64,000 nt of DNA from Rhodamnia argentea (lineage: Eukaryota > Streptophyta > Magnoliopsida > Myrtales > Myrtaceae), in contig NC_063156.1 in NCBI RefSeq assembly GCF_020921035.1, forward strand, positions 186,001 to 250,000, written 5' to 3'. Positions 1-13,170 of the stretch are shown here, one piece after another. The notes below the pieces were generated by a model. It searched no databases. It saw only the letters and a list, made by a program, of their open reading frames with translations, and was not told the origin of the DNA. A program made the position numbers and the translations under genes. Each line of letters opens with the position of its first letter. Positions within the stretch are counted from its first letter, which is position 1.

Positions 1-3000
1 ACAAAAATATTTGGAAGCTCTTGATAGGCAAGTCTTCTAATTATACACGATTCTCGTCTTGTGAATCCATGCATCCTTCTATGCGAAAATTTACAGGTGT
101 GATTTACTTTGATCTAATTGTCCCATTCTGCATATCAGGCAGGATCGAGCCAAGGCTGTTGAGATTCTTGTCAAGGACCTAAAGGTTTTTGCTTCTTTTA
201 ATGAAGATTTGTTCAAGGAGATCACTCAGTTGCTTACTTTAGATAACTTCAGGTGGACCCCTTTTTTTCACCACTTTTACTGCTTTCCTTTTTTTTTTTT
301 TCCCTACGGTTGCTCGACTAATTCATTCCCTGACGGTGCTTTTTGACAGGCAAAATGAGCAGCTGTCAAAGTATGGAGACACCAAATCTGCTAGGAATAT
401 TATGCTTATAGAACTTAAAAAGCTTATTGAGGCAAATCCTCTTTTTCGTGACAAACTTACTTTTCCTGCCTTCAAAAGTTCAAGGCTCAGGACCCTGATA
501 AATCAGAGGTTGTTTCACATCTCTTCTGTTCAATTTTCTTTTACCATTTGTAATTCGATATATGATAATTCAGTTGGCACAACAGATGTGGCATTTTTTT
601 CTTTCTTCCTTTCCAATTCTGTGACTTGATTGGTTTTTTGGTTGGAAAAAACAATGCATCGTGCCGATGAGTTGCACCTTGTTCTCTTGTATAAGAATTG
701 TTCCTCAAGTGGTCTTTGTTTCCTTTCAGTTTAAACTGGCAACATCAACTTTGCAAGAATCCTCGTCCAAATCCTGACATCAAAACTCTTTTTACTGATC
801 ATTCATGTAATCCTACTACAAATGGTGCTAGAGCTCCTCCTCCTACCAATAGCCCTCTGGTGGGACCAATTCCTAAAGCTGGAGCTTTCCCACCCATAGG
901 ATCTCATAGTGTAAGTACCCCATATCACCTTAAATGTGAGAGAAAAGCTTTTGTGAAACTGTACCAAGTCTTGCACTTCTGTCGAGCAGCAATTTCAGCC
1001 TGTTGTCTCCCCATCCCCTGGTGCTATAGCTGGGTGGATGTCAGGTGCTAATCCTTCCATGCCTCATCATACGGTAGCAGCTGTCCCCCCCGGTCTTGTG
1101 CAGCCTTCTGGTGCAGGTGAGGCTTTCTGTTGGCATCATAATTCCTGCGGCTCTCTATTATGTTGGTCTTCATGCGATTAGTTTTTGTTCATTGTATGAA
1201 GCTGCATTCTTGAAACACCCAAGAACCCCCACTGGTGTTACGGGTATGGATTATCAGTCAGCAGAATCAGAGCACTTGATGAAGCGCATCAGAACAGGCC
1301 AGTCGGATGAGGTGTGTATGAGTTGGACAGGGGACCTTTTTTTCTCTCTATGAAGGTTATTCGGGATTTGGCATTGTACAGGTTACTATTGTCATTGTGT
1401 TTGCCGTATATTTGAGAAGGTGAATTTCACCCGAAGGTTCTTTTTACAGGCATCCTTTTCTGGGGTGACACATACTCCAAATGTTTACTCACAGGACGAC
1501 CTCCCCAAGGCTGTTGTGCGGACCCTCAATCAAGGATCTAATGTCATGAGCATGGACTTCCATCCGCAGCAACAAACTATACTTCTAGGTTTTTTTCTTA
1601 AAGAACCGTTGCTGTTTTTCTCTTGATTTTTTTTTTTCTTTTTTGGAATTTGGGAAGTGCCCCGTTTGAGCTAAACTTTTGTGTTGACTGTAGTTGGGAC
1701 AAATGTTGGGGATATCAGCATTTGGGAAGTCGGGTCACGGGAAAGGTTGGCACATAAGCCGTTCAAGGTTTGGGATCTGGGAGCTTCGCAGCCTTTGCAG
1801 GTACTTTGTTCATTTTTTTGTTTTTGCACAGGATGCTGTTATGTTGCTCATATGGAATACTGTGAATAGAAATAAAAATCAGCTTAGTCATTTGACTTGG
1901 AATTTATTATGCTCCCAGACAGCATTGTTGAATGATACTACAATATCAGTGAACAGGTGTGTTTGGGGACCAGATGGACTGGTTCTAGGTATGCAAACTC
2001 GCGTGGTCCTCTTCTGCAGATTGACTTTGTTGGCCTTCCTTCTTAGTTTGCAGCTTGATTTTGAGATTACTCATGGTGTGCTTGTATTTACTACGTTATA
2101 GGCGTTGCATTTTCTAAGCATATTGTTCAGATATACACTTACAATCCAACTGGAGAACTGAGACAACACTTGGAAGTAAGCTCTACAACCTGAATGTTTT
2201 GTTCTTTATAAGCAAGGGAGCATTAAGTAGTTAATGGCGACCTATCTTGTGACTTAGATTGATGCTCACACCGGGGGCGTAAATGACATTGCATTTGCTC
2301 ATCCCAACAAGCAGTTGTGCATTGTGACCTGCGGTGATGATAAGACCATTAAGGTATTTCCTTGACGGTGATGCTGGTTGTTCGAGGAAAATTTGGACCT
2401 TCTGGATTTAATTTCCTTTAACAGGTATGGGATGCTGCAGCTGGACGCAAGCAGTACACATTCGAAGGGCATGAAGCTCCAGTATATTCAGTCTGCCCAC
2501 ATTACAAGGAAAATATTCAGGTTCATCTGCTTTGAGAGCAGTTAGCCGCTTTTTGCTTTCTTTGCTTATACTCTTATCAGTTCAAGCAGACTGTATCACC
2601 AGTTCTTCCAATTTAGGTATGCAGCTGGTATCTCATTTTTTCATTATTGCAGTTTATTTTCTCCACTGCCATTGATGGGAAGATAAAAGCTTGGCTGTAC
2701 GACTGCCTGGGATCTAGAGTGGACTATGATGCTCCCGGTCGATGGTGCACCATGATGGCTTATAGTGCAGATGGAACAAGGTAGCATTTTGCCTCAGAAA
2801 CGCTAGTTGGCTAGCTGTTTCTTCATGAAATACGGGGACACTTTTTTGGAACACCTTCGGTTCAAGTGGAATTGCCATGCTAGTACATTTTTCTCTCCGT
2901 CTCTTATCCTGAATGAAGCCCATTGAAGAAGTTTTCTCAACTTAGTCCTTGGATTTGGTTTCTATGTTAGTCCCTTAGCTGTTGTTGATGGGGGATCTTA

Positions 3001-6000
3001 TTACATGCTTTTTGTCTCTTACAGCCAAGCTCGACCTAGAAGTAGCTGCTGTTTTAACGCTTAGCATTCTATTATATTGGTCTTCTATTGAGGCAATATG
3101 CTGACACTAGAAGCATTGGTATCTTTGGCTTGGCAAGCACTTGCATTCGCAGTGATCATGTTGCTTTTTCCGAATAAAGTAGTAACTTTTTTTGTTACGT
3201 GTTAGAAGTAATAGGTGCACATGCATTAGTCATAATTTTAGTTCTCTCTTAATGCTTACTGCTTTAGTTGATCATAAAAGGTATGAAATTTGGATGTCCA
3301 TCTTGCAGGCTGTTTTCTTGTGGAACCAGTAAAGAGGGTGATTCCCATTTGGTTGAGTGGAACGAGACCGAGGGTGCTATCAAGAGGACATATGCAGGTT
3401 TCAGGAAGCGATCTTTAGGTGTTGTCCAATTTGACACGACAAGGAATCGTTTCCTAGCTGCTGGAGATGAATTTCAAATAAAATTCTGGGATATGGATAA
3501 TGCCAGCATGTTGGCGGCTGTTGATGCAGATGGCGGGTTGCCTGTTAGTGTTTTTTCCTCCTTTTGTATGGATATGCAAAGTGGCACCGTAGCTAGAATT
3601 GGGAATTGAGTTCCTCTTTCTCATTGCAGGCTAGCCCAAGACTTAGATTTAATAAGGAGGGTTCTTTGTTAGCTGTCACAACAAGTGATAATGGCATCAA
3701 AGTTTTGGCCAATACTGATGGTATGCGCTTGATAAGGATGCTCGAGAGCAGGGCTTTTGAGAAAAATCGAGCCCCTCCTGATAATTCTAAGGTAGCACTT
3801 TGCATTAACACAACCAACCCCCCCCACCCACCCACCCCCCCTAAAACTCCAAAAAAAAAAAAAAAAAATAGAACTAATCCATTGGTAATTGAAGGCGTGG
3901 CTGGAAAGTTGCTTTGGTCCCTTAACATGTCGTTTATGCCTCTGTGTAACATTTTTCTGTAATTTTGGCATGACAGATATTCTTACTTTCCTTAATAGTA
4001 TAATGTTCTCATTGTAGCGTTAACGAAATCTCAGAGATAATTTCTGTCAGTATCTTGTTTACGAAGCCTGTTGAATTAAGGAGTTAGCATCAAGTAAAAT
4101 GGTTTGTATATCTTGAACAAGAATTATTGAGCATCGGTGACCACTAGATGTACCTGATTGATTGGTAACATCATCACATAGCTGCTAATGTGAGAAGAAT
4201 GTTTGTTGCTTATTATGATTCTTCATTTGAAGTCTTTACATTTGGACCTTTTGCAGCCCTTGGTTATAAATACTCTCGGCCCTGCGGGTAGCGTCTCTGC
4301 TACAATTGCTTCAACTCCCGAACGACCTGACAGAACCCTGCCTGTTGTATCTATGAACAATATAGTAAGTCTTGCATTTTCTTATAGATTTGATAGAATA
4401 TGGTTATTGATTCTGATTTCCACACTTAACACTACAGGGAGCGATGGATAGCAGCAGGCTCGTTGACGTGAAACCTCGAATTCCTGATGATGTTGACAAG
4501 ATAAAAAGTTGGAAAATACCAGATGTAGTAGATCCATCTCAATTAAAAGCTGTGCGATTGCCTGACTCAGCATCCACAGGAAAGGTAAAATGGTTTTGGG
4601 CTGTAATCATGGATAAAGTCTTGCTCTCATACTCTTAGCTTCAAATAGGCAGGAGTGTCCATGGTTTTGTATCAGTGGCTTTAAATTTTATGTAATTCAT
4701 CAATTTGTGTTATAGTTCCAATCACATGTTGCTCAATGAAGATATGTGGCAAGAACTTATTTCTTTTAATTAGGATACAAATTATTTTCATTATTCTGTT
4801 TAACATGCCATAGTAGCTCGAGTTTCTGGTGCAGAAAAAGAAAAAGGCACCTCCAGTTCAATGGCACAAGAAACATTGCCTTAGTACATTAGGATGATTT
4901 ATTTATGCTGGAAAAATCTTTTCAATACTTCTGCATTACATCAACTACAAGACCATAAACTTGTAGTAGGGGTGAACATTTGAGACAAAATAGCAAGATT
5001 TCTCTCTTGATAATGGTACAATTTATAAATTTTTATTGGGGATATCTTTACTGATACAAATAAGTTGTGCTTCACCATAACTGCTCAAATACCAGGTTGT
5101 ACGCCTTATCTACACCAACTCTGGTCTAGCTCTGCTGGCTCTTGGTTCCAATGCCGTTCATAAGCTATGGAAATGGCAGCGCAGCGAAAGGAATCCTTCT
5201 GGGAAGGTTGGCTTGTCTTACCTATATGTGTTCTCTATGCCATATTTCTGACATCTTCTTTATGCTTCTCTGATTGTGTATTACCTGCTCGCCTTTGAAA
5301 CCTTTCAGGCTACTGCCCATACCATACCACAGCTATGGCAGCCTCCTAGTGGGACTCCAATGACAAATGACATTAGTGACAGTAAACCAGCAGAAGATTC
5401 TGCCGCGTGCATTGCTTTATCTAAAAATGATTCTTATGTAATGTCTGCGTCTGGTGGGAAGATTTCGTTGTTCAACATGATGACATTTAAGGTTTGTCAA
5501 TCCAAATTTGGCTTTTGTGTTCAATTGATGTTCTGTAACTTTGTTCTTTCATGCAATCCGTAGTTTTGTTTTTCTTATTGTTAGGTGTGATGCAACATTA
5601 AGTCCTTTATAACACAACTTTTTGGCTGATTCTCAGGTTATGACAACATTTATGGCACCTCCTCCTGCAGCCACTTTTCTGGCATTTCATCCACAAGATA
5701 ATAATATAATTGCAATAGGCATGGAGGATTCCACCATTCAAATCTACAATGTCAGGGTTGATGAGGTCAGTTTCACTAGCAATTCCTGTCCTCTTTTACA
5801 AGTTTTTTGCAACATTACCTCTGTCTTCTTTTCGTTAATAATACAGATGAATGCAAGGAATATCGTGTGGATGTTGCGTGTTTCTCTACTATAAAGCTGT
5901 TTCTGTGTTCGTCATAGAGCTGTCTGGCATTCCTGAGATTTTCTTGTCTTTTTTTAGTTGCTTTTTTATGTATTTGGATATTACAGTTATTAGGTGGGGC

Positions 6001-7880
6001 TACCCTAGAGTTGAGGGAAGAGACTAGGTTTTGCTATGTATCAATGGTTGGAAATCTTGACCAGAATTCTTGAGTGGAGCTCACGAGCTTGACCTTTTAC
6101 TCTTTGGAGCTGGTTATGGAAAGGAATTATTCATGTTTGCTAATGATGTCAGGTCAAAACCAAACTCAAGGGACATCAGAATCGGATAACAGGGCTTGCA
6201 TTCTCTCAAAATTTGAATGCACTGGTGTCTTCGGGAGCTGATGCGCAGGTAACAGGCTAACTAATTGCTCGGTTGAACCTCATTAAAGATTGGTAGAGTT
6301 TTGTTTTATGAAGATGTTTCAGGTGTTGATGTCCTTATTCAGCTTAACTTTTTTTTTTTTTTTTTTGGAACCATATTCAACTTAACTTAGAAAGGATGCT
6401 TTGTGGATAAATTTTTTTACTCTTCCGTGTGCTTTATGGAACTGAGTTTTGTTTGTTTCCTCTTCATTTGCATGCGATAAGGTCATGCATCCATCAGTAC
6501 CCTTTCATAGTCATTGAAAGCTACCATGAGATCCAGTCACCTGTTAACACCATCTTTATGCTATCGCTGCTGCAGTTATGTCTCTGGAGCATTGATGGAT
6601 GGGAAAAGAAGAAAAGTAGGCCCCTACAAGCATCCCCTGGTCATCAATCCCCACTTGTCGGAGATACCAAAGTCCAGTTTCATAATGATCAATTACATCT
6701 GCTGGTTGTCCATGAAAACATAATAGCTGTGTATGACAGCAAGCTTGAATGTTTACGCTCGGTAAGTTCTTGATCTTAACTGTATTCTTACATGTCTGGA
6801 CTAATGTGCAAATTTGATTTTTGAAATGGATATAGGGTTAGGAGCTATTGAATACTAAATGGTGGTAACGAGTAGTCAAGAGTATATAATTGGTCAGTGC
6901 TACTAAAATTCGCATTTTTAGAAGCTTGACTGATGCCTTTCTTCTTGAGTTATTACCAGTGCTCTCTGATCACCCCTTTTCCCCTGAGTTCACTGTGAAT
7001 GGGAATTTTTTCGAGGAAGGAAGAATGCTGTGAAGAGATGGCTGATGAGATATGAAAGCTAAATAGTAGAATATGAACAAGAATAAAAAAAATTAGATAA
7101 ACTCCTTGGTCATCGATTTGGTTGGGCTGGTTGGGTCCTTCATTGATGAAGCTCACTTTTTGTCTATAACAAGTATGTGTATGGTAAACTGAAAAGTCCA
7201 GGGTCCCTCCTCAACACTGTAGAGAATGGTACAATTTTTTGGTATGGTACGTGGTAGAAAATTCTTCAGTTTCAGATACACGTGGAGAATAAACTCTTCA
7301 GGTTTTTGGTTTTAAAGGAGATTATGATTTACTGTGGTTTATGTCAGTGACATAATCTTGATACCAATTTTAGTCATCTTTTCTCTTGCTTATCCCTTCG
7401 TACAGTGGTCTCCTAAAGATAATCTCAGTGCTCCCATTTCGAGTGCAATATATTCCTGCGACGGTTTGCTGGTATACACTGCATTTTGTGATGGTGCTAT
7501 TGGAGTTTTTGATGCTGACAGCATAAGATTGCGGTGTCGAATTGCTCCTTCTGCATACATAAGTGGTGTTTCTGTTGGGTAAGTAGTGTTGGAGATTTGC
7601 TTTGATGAAGTACTAAGCAAGTAGGTAGGACCGTGAGCTCATCCGGAATATTTTTTGCAGCAGTGCTTCTGGCTATCCGTTAGTTATTGCTGCTCATCCA
7701 TCAGAGGCAAATCAGATTGCCCTCGGCATGAGCGATGGTGCGGTTCATGTGGTCGAGCCATCTGAAGTCGAAGCAAAGTGGATTGGGGGAGGTACGTCCT
7801 CACAGGACAATGGATCGCTTCCCTCGAATTCATCGAACCATTCACTTAGCGGCCAACCATCGGAGATTCCTTCGAGGTAG
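1..7880 (+). CDS. TPR: TOPLESS-related transcriptional co-repressor (TPR2/TPR3-like), 5' partial
   Basis: Groucho/Tup1-type co-repressor that in plants is recruited by EAR-motif proteins (Aux/IAA, JAZ adaptors, etc.) and acts in the nucleus. Exons in view: 1-27, 139-252, 350-508, 730-910, 999-1116, 1202-1311, 1450-1588, 1694-1800, 1919-1988, 2102-2175, 2258-2353, 2425-2520, 2653-2780, 3309-3543, 3630-3791, 4257-4364, 4438-4584, 5096-5206, 5309-5491, 5637-5765, 6153-6248, 6576-6761, 7406-7578, 7661-7880 (TAG). They give 1055 aa in one frame. The start QKYLEALDRQDRAKAVEIL lies in the CTLH region, so about 70 N-terminal residues including LisH lie off the window. The proline-rich linker (ARAPPPTNSPLVGP) and two WD40 propellers follow (e.g. 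KVWDAAAGRKQYTFEGHEAP, SYVMSASGGKISLFNMMTFK). The subgroup call rests on the tail APISSAIYSCDG and RCRIAPSAY and is less sure. The first intron appears to use a GC donor. Confidence 0.93.
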
Positions 7881-9418
7881 ACCCATAGATGAGCAAGTGT
7901 TTTGGAAGTGTATTTAGGGACTATCTTATGGGATTACTAGAGAAGCAGTTTAATTTTTTTTCTTTTTGGCCTATTTTATGATCAGGTAATCATAACGTGT
8001 TATATGTATTCGTTGTAAATCTTTTTAGCATGTCCCATAATTATTCTTACAAAAGAATCCTTGTTGAGTTACGTCTGCGGTCAGCAGATAGAAGTACATC
8101 TTGCCCCTCATTTGTTGTCCTATAATCGCGCCCGGTTGGCTCGGAACGTGCGGAGCGAGAAGGCCAGAAATCTGCCACAACTCAACTGGCTTATTGATAT
8201 ATAATTGAGCATGAACATTTCCAGAATCTTTGGGGATGGACCATGTAAATTAGACCAACCAACATGGAATGTTTTCTAGGTGAAACTCGGACCCCACTTG
8301 GAAAAAATGTGGAAAGTGAATGTTACTCTTGGAGCTCAAATGTCCTGTAATTTCAAAAATGTCCAAAAGCTTATGTACGCGAAACCTAAGTAGCATCGGG
8401 ACACATCATTTGAAAAAAGAAAAAACCAGAAAATTTTGACATATTCAGACAAGTACATGAAATGTATCTTTTATATATACATGACACATCACCATGTATA
8501 TATAAAAATATCAGTTGTGAGGTTTTTTTTTTCTTCCTTTCTTTTTGTCAGAGATTCACAATTAAGTTTTTTTTAGGCTGATTGGGTATATTAAATTTGA
8601 TTTAAGTATATATATATTTTTTATAGATTTACATTTTGATTCTTAATTTATTGAAAATGTTAAATATAGACCTCGTGTATGTCGGAATGGCGTGTTGGGA
8701 CGTTGAACTTGCGCATCGTTGGCGTGTCCGGAGCGCCGACCATTTGTCGGACGTCCGACACCTGTTGATCACATGTTGATGGCGTGTTGGAGAGTATCGA
8801 ACGCTTATCGGTGTTGAACAAGCATTCTACAAGCATTCGACACGATACGGAGGCTCTTAGAGAGTGTGTGCATTTTTTAGCTTTGGATACAACTCCTTCA
8901 CACGTGGATTAGAATTCGAAATTATGCGAAAACAGATTTGAATGCTTATCAGTAAATTAAAAAGAAACATACAAAAATCAAAATATGTGAACCGGAAAAG
9001 AAGAAGATGCAACTCCCCTACGGAGGGCCCGGGTCATCCTCGGTTTCGAAGAGTAACATTAAAAAAAACAAAAAGAGCGAGAGAGAGAGAGAGAGAGAAA
9101 AGAAGAGGAAAAACCAGAAACAGAAAGGGAAAAAAACAAGGGGGGGAAAGATATGAAAAATCCCCAAATCTGAAAAAATGGGAACCCTAGCCCTAATTTT
9201 GATCGTGCTAATCTGGTCCAGACATGTTGACACCCGGATCCTCCATTCCTCTCTCTTCTTCTCCGGCGGTTGAGCCTTTTTGTTCCTGAATCCATCGCCC
9301 GTCCATCCACAGATCTGTTATTTGCTTCCCAGACATAGAAGAGATACAGTGGTTCGAGTGTCCTCGCAGATATATTGGTTTTTCGTTCCTTGGTGCTTTC
9401 TGATTTCCAATCGGGAAG
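7881..9418. other. Spacer: TPR 3' UTR, AT-rich intergenic DNA, PWWP-gene 5' UTR
   Basis: No coding exon seen. The left part is the likely 3' UTR of the TOPLESS-related gene. Positions 8690-8850 carry a GC-richer stretch with repeated 'GTGTCCGAC/GTCCGACAC' and 'GTTGGAGAG' words of the kind left by old dispersed repeats; I cannot assign a family. A (GA)n tract at 9077-9099 lies in the probable 5' leader of the downstream gene. Confidence 0.5.
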
Positions 9419-12400
9419 ATGGAGAGTTCGGGAGGATCGGGTGATTGTGGAGTGGGTTTGGGAGTGGGATCCATCGTTTGGGTCCGCCGAAGGAACGGCT
9501 CGTGGTGGCCTGGCAAGATACTCGGCGCCGACGAGCTCTCCACTGCTCATCTCACGTCACCCCGAGCCGGGACTCCGGTCAAGCTTCTCGGAAGAGAAGA
9601 CGCCAGTGTGTAAGCTCGCATTCCTCCTCTAATTGTTGCCTCCTAATTCGATTTTATTTCTGGAACATGTTATTTTAAGGTGATCGCCTCGTTTACGTGA
9701 TTTCTGCCGTCCGTGAATTGCTGGGTATTTGGGATATGATTACTCGGTTTGCTTCGTTGACTTGTTCCTTATGTGCCAATGCCAATTTCTGAATCAGGAA
9801 CTTACTTCATATAGGCTGACTGTGGAAGAACAGCGTAGTTAATCATCTCTTAAGGATAGCAGAATGATTCCTGACCGTGAAAATCATCCATTGAAATGTT
9901 TCTTGTGGGGGTTCTTCCAAACAATTTATCAGCACTTACAATTTCAGCTAGTGGCTTGTTACAAAGGAGTGAGGTTGTCTTGCAAATGCCGTGTGGAGGT
10001 TTTTGGGTTTTCATCACTTGGAGTGCTAATGTATGACTCCTGGAATTGCTATTAAGTGTTATTTGTAAATTACAAGGATTGAATGCTCATGGTTATGTTG
10101 ATTGACCTTTGGTGAAATTCAGCGCATCTCCTTCTTTGGGTCACAGAAAACAGAAGTCCTCTTAGTCAAGCCGGTGATGTACTTAAAGGCTGCGCTTTTC
10201 TAATTCTGCTTCATCTGTTTTGTATCTCTCCATGCCGGTTCATCCTATTTATGTTTTTTCTGCTATAGGCTGTAGACACTCAAGGACGCACATGTTTCTC
10301 CTGCTTTTAAGATTTTGATGTTGATGAGTTTCAGTTTATATTTGTCAATGAGCTTTGAGGATCAAATTCCATGTTAGTTGTTTTATTCTCTGAGATAATA
10401 TTCTAATGAAGGTTCTCTCTCTCTCCCTCTCTCTGTCGATCGACATATTTCTAAATGCTGCATTGTTTGTGAATATGGTTGTTGTTCTCCTGTTTTTCTA
10501 CTCTCAGTGGTTATGTGCCTCTTCTATGATTGTTAGGGATTGGTACAATCTGGAGAAATCTAAGCGGGTGAAAGCTTTCAGGTGTGGAGAATTTGATGAG
10601 TGCATTGAGAGGGCAGAATCCTCGCAGGGCATGCCAATGAAGAAAAGAGAGAAATATGCTCGTAGAGAAGATGCTATCCTCCATGCGCTTGAACTTGAGA
10701 AGGAAATGCTGAAGAAGCAAGGGAAATTTGAGATCGAGTCTAAGTTTGTGGGAGGTAATTCACCCACTGCTACCAAAAAGGGTTTCGTTGCTTCTTCAGA
10801 AATACTGGAAAATGGCAATGATGAACTTGAAAATCCGGTATCACCTCATTTTACCCGGAGACTGGGAGTTTCAGCTAAAGACAACTTCATGAGTGGTTCT
10901 TCATTATTCCAACAAGCAAAGGATGGAGAGGATCTTAGGCAGGATGATGGTCTTCCAGAAGGTGTACCCAGGATGAGAGGCTTGCAAGATTTCGGCCTGA
11001 AGATTGCCCCCTCGAAGCGTAAGCATTCAATGGCATGGAAACCTAAGACGAATCATGATGCTCATGCTCAGTCAGGTGATGATCTTAACATTGGAAACAG
11101 TAACGTTATGCTGAGGGAAGAAGCATTATATGATGATTTCAAATTTTGTATATTTTCGGAATGGTTTGCATCTTGCTCTTTCAAGATGAATTGAAAGATT
11201 GAAAGCCCGCATTTCTGGACTCACCTGCTTAACCATGAAATTATTTTACTTTTCAGAATCTGAGGTGGGTATTTTCCGAGCAAAAAGGAGCAAATGTGTG
11301 TACTTTCCCTCGGGCGTTTCTGATTCTCTGGATGATAAAGGAACTCCCCGAGGCAGAATGGAGATTTTGCCTTCTGTTTTGCAAGAGGGTAGCCGTGATG
11401 TTAATCTGATGGCACAGGGTACCTCTGGGATCTCTGAATCTTCTGATACGGGTTCTACGGAATCTGATTTATCTGATTCAGAGTCAGATTCTTCAGAAAC
11501 TGAAGAGGATGCTGATGAAGGGACAACTTCTTTTTCAGGTTACTCTTCTTTCAGATTACTGTTCCTGTGTCTATTATAGTTGCAATGTCTCTTAAGTTAG
11601 ATTTAGTGTGTGTATTGTGAAATGCTGGATTCGGTAGCATTCCATAATTTCCATGCCAGACAATTCTGCAAGAGTGCATTTGTAGTCTTAAATGCTTTTT
11701 TATTAGAACATCAACACCACCAGCAACATCACCTTTATCCCAAACTAGTTGGGGTCGGCGATCGAAAATGCTTTTTTTATTAGAAACCAAAAAAAAAAAA
11801 TGATAATAAAGTAAGGGCCTGAGGCTGCATTAGTTCGTTGGCATTAATCGTTTTCAGCCCTCATATTTGCATGTTTATTCGCAGTCATTTTTTCAGTTTT
11901 TATAATCAGTTGTTTTTCATGAGCTAACGACACTGCTATTTTTGCAGAAGCAGAACGGGGTGCTTTTGGAATACATGAGGCACGAGCACAGCATGATAGC
12001 ATGAGCAGTGAGGAGCCGGAAGACTCGGCTCTTTCCGGAGATAATTCTCATTTGTTTCCTCGAGATATTATCTCTGCTAATGAAGCTGTGTCCAAATGGC
12101 AATTGAAAGGAAAAAGGAATATTCGCAACGTTGCTAAGAGGCATTTAGATGCTGCGGAGGGAACACCTTCTGATGGAAGGAGAGTCAGTTCTAGGCGAAG
12201 GGCACCCATATGGAGATCCGGCGAATATAGAAATTATGACTTCACTTTTGATGACGTCGATGATGAAGAGAAGGATCTCGAGACTGAGATCTTTGGATTG
12301 GATCATGAATACATATTGACCCCTAGAGCTGCATCTAGAGATCAAGGTTTCCGCAGTTGGAGCATGCTTGGTTTTGAAGACATGTATTTAGAAGGTGAAC

Positions 12401-13170
12401 GCCATAATCCTGCTTTGGCTGGCCAACATCATTTTGGTGGGAACAGTAGAGGCATCTTAGTAGAAGTGGATTTGAAAGTCCATGTTACGTACCAAAAAGG
12501 ACGGGTGCCGATCATTTCCATGACAAGCAAGTTAAATGGCAACTCAATTGTCGGACACTCGATCCAAATAGAAGCAATAGAAGATGGTTCGACTGAGCAT
12601 CTTTTACCTGCAAATTTTGAAGATGACGGTGGAGCAATTGACTATAATGGCTTAAGGACAGTTCCATCAGCATGGAAGACCGCTAGGAGGACAGCTAATT
12701 TTCGAGTCCCACGTCCTCATCGATCATCAGCATTTGATGGTTGTGAAGATGGGGGAGAGTCTCTCCTTTTTGGCCAGGAAGGAAGATCACAGAAGAATGC
12801 AAGTGCAGGAAATTTCAGTCGCAAAGGTGTCCTCGTGAGGAAGGCCTTCCCTCAGATTCCTTCGCCTCAGTCTGATAAGAAGCTTTCAGGAAAATCTTCC
12901 AAGAGAGCAGGCTTGTCATCTAGTCAGAAAATAAGAACACTATCTTCGATTGCTCTTGAGCCAAATCTAGGTAACAAGGCCATTCACGATAGCTTCGACT
13001 CTGCCATTGTTGGAATAATTAAGCCGAATTCATCGGGACCAACCACAGTAGCTTGCATACCTGTAAAATTAGTATATAGTAGGTTACTCGAGAAGATTAA
13101 TAGGCCGCCATCTAAAGCTGTTATGAATGCAGTTCGATTCAATGGTGAAACAGAGAAAAGCGGGTCATAG
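9419..13170 (+). CDS. PWWP-domain protein (Tudor/PWWP/MBT superfamily, At1g51745-like)
   Basis: Likely chromatin-associated reader; PWWP domains bind methylated histone tails and DNA, but the role of this plant subfamily is not established. Exons 9419-9609, 10537-11075, 11257-11538, 11948-13170 give 744 aa. The PWWP core is at residues about 15-85: GSIVWVRRRNGSWWPGKI, then TPVKLLGREDASVDWYNLEK and VKAFRCGEFDECIERA across the first splice. The conserved KYARREDAILHALELEKEML helix follows. The rest is low-complexity, with an acidic Ser/Asp/Glu stretch (SDSESDSSETEEDADEG) and RRRAPIWRSGEYRNYDF. The start is the ATG at 9419 just ahead of the domain, after a 5' leader with a GA tract. Exon 2 can also be read past its donor to a stop at 11194 (intron retention). 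Intron 3 holds a tiny retroposed insert at 11709. Confidence 0.9.
11690..11785 (-). mobile_element. Minute 5'-truncated LINE/SINE-type retroposon with 19-20 bp target duplication
   Basis: An insert of about 57 bp (11709-11765) in intron 3 of the PWWP gene. Read on the minus strand it contains GCCGACCCCAACTAGTTTGG and ends in a degenerate TTG-rich tail. It is flanked by AAATGCTTTTTTATTAGAA at 11690-11708 and the same word with one more T at 11766-11785. Long variable duplications are the mark of LINE-machinery insertion. The 'CCCAAACTAGTTGGGGTCGGC' type of end is widespread in plant SINE/LINE 3' ends (Au-like; from memory). Confidence 0.75.

Noticed and set aside
4967-4990. TAGGGGTGAACATTTGAGAC as a hAT terminal repeat in a TPR intron
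   Set aside because: No matching right end or 8-bp duplication nearby.
9059-9550. Minus-strand open frame over the PWWP gene start
   Set aside because: Shadow of the plus-strand coding exon and a GA tract.
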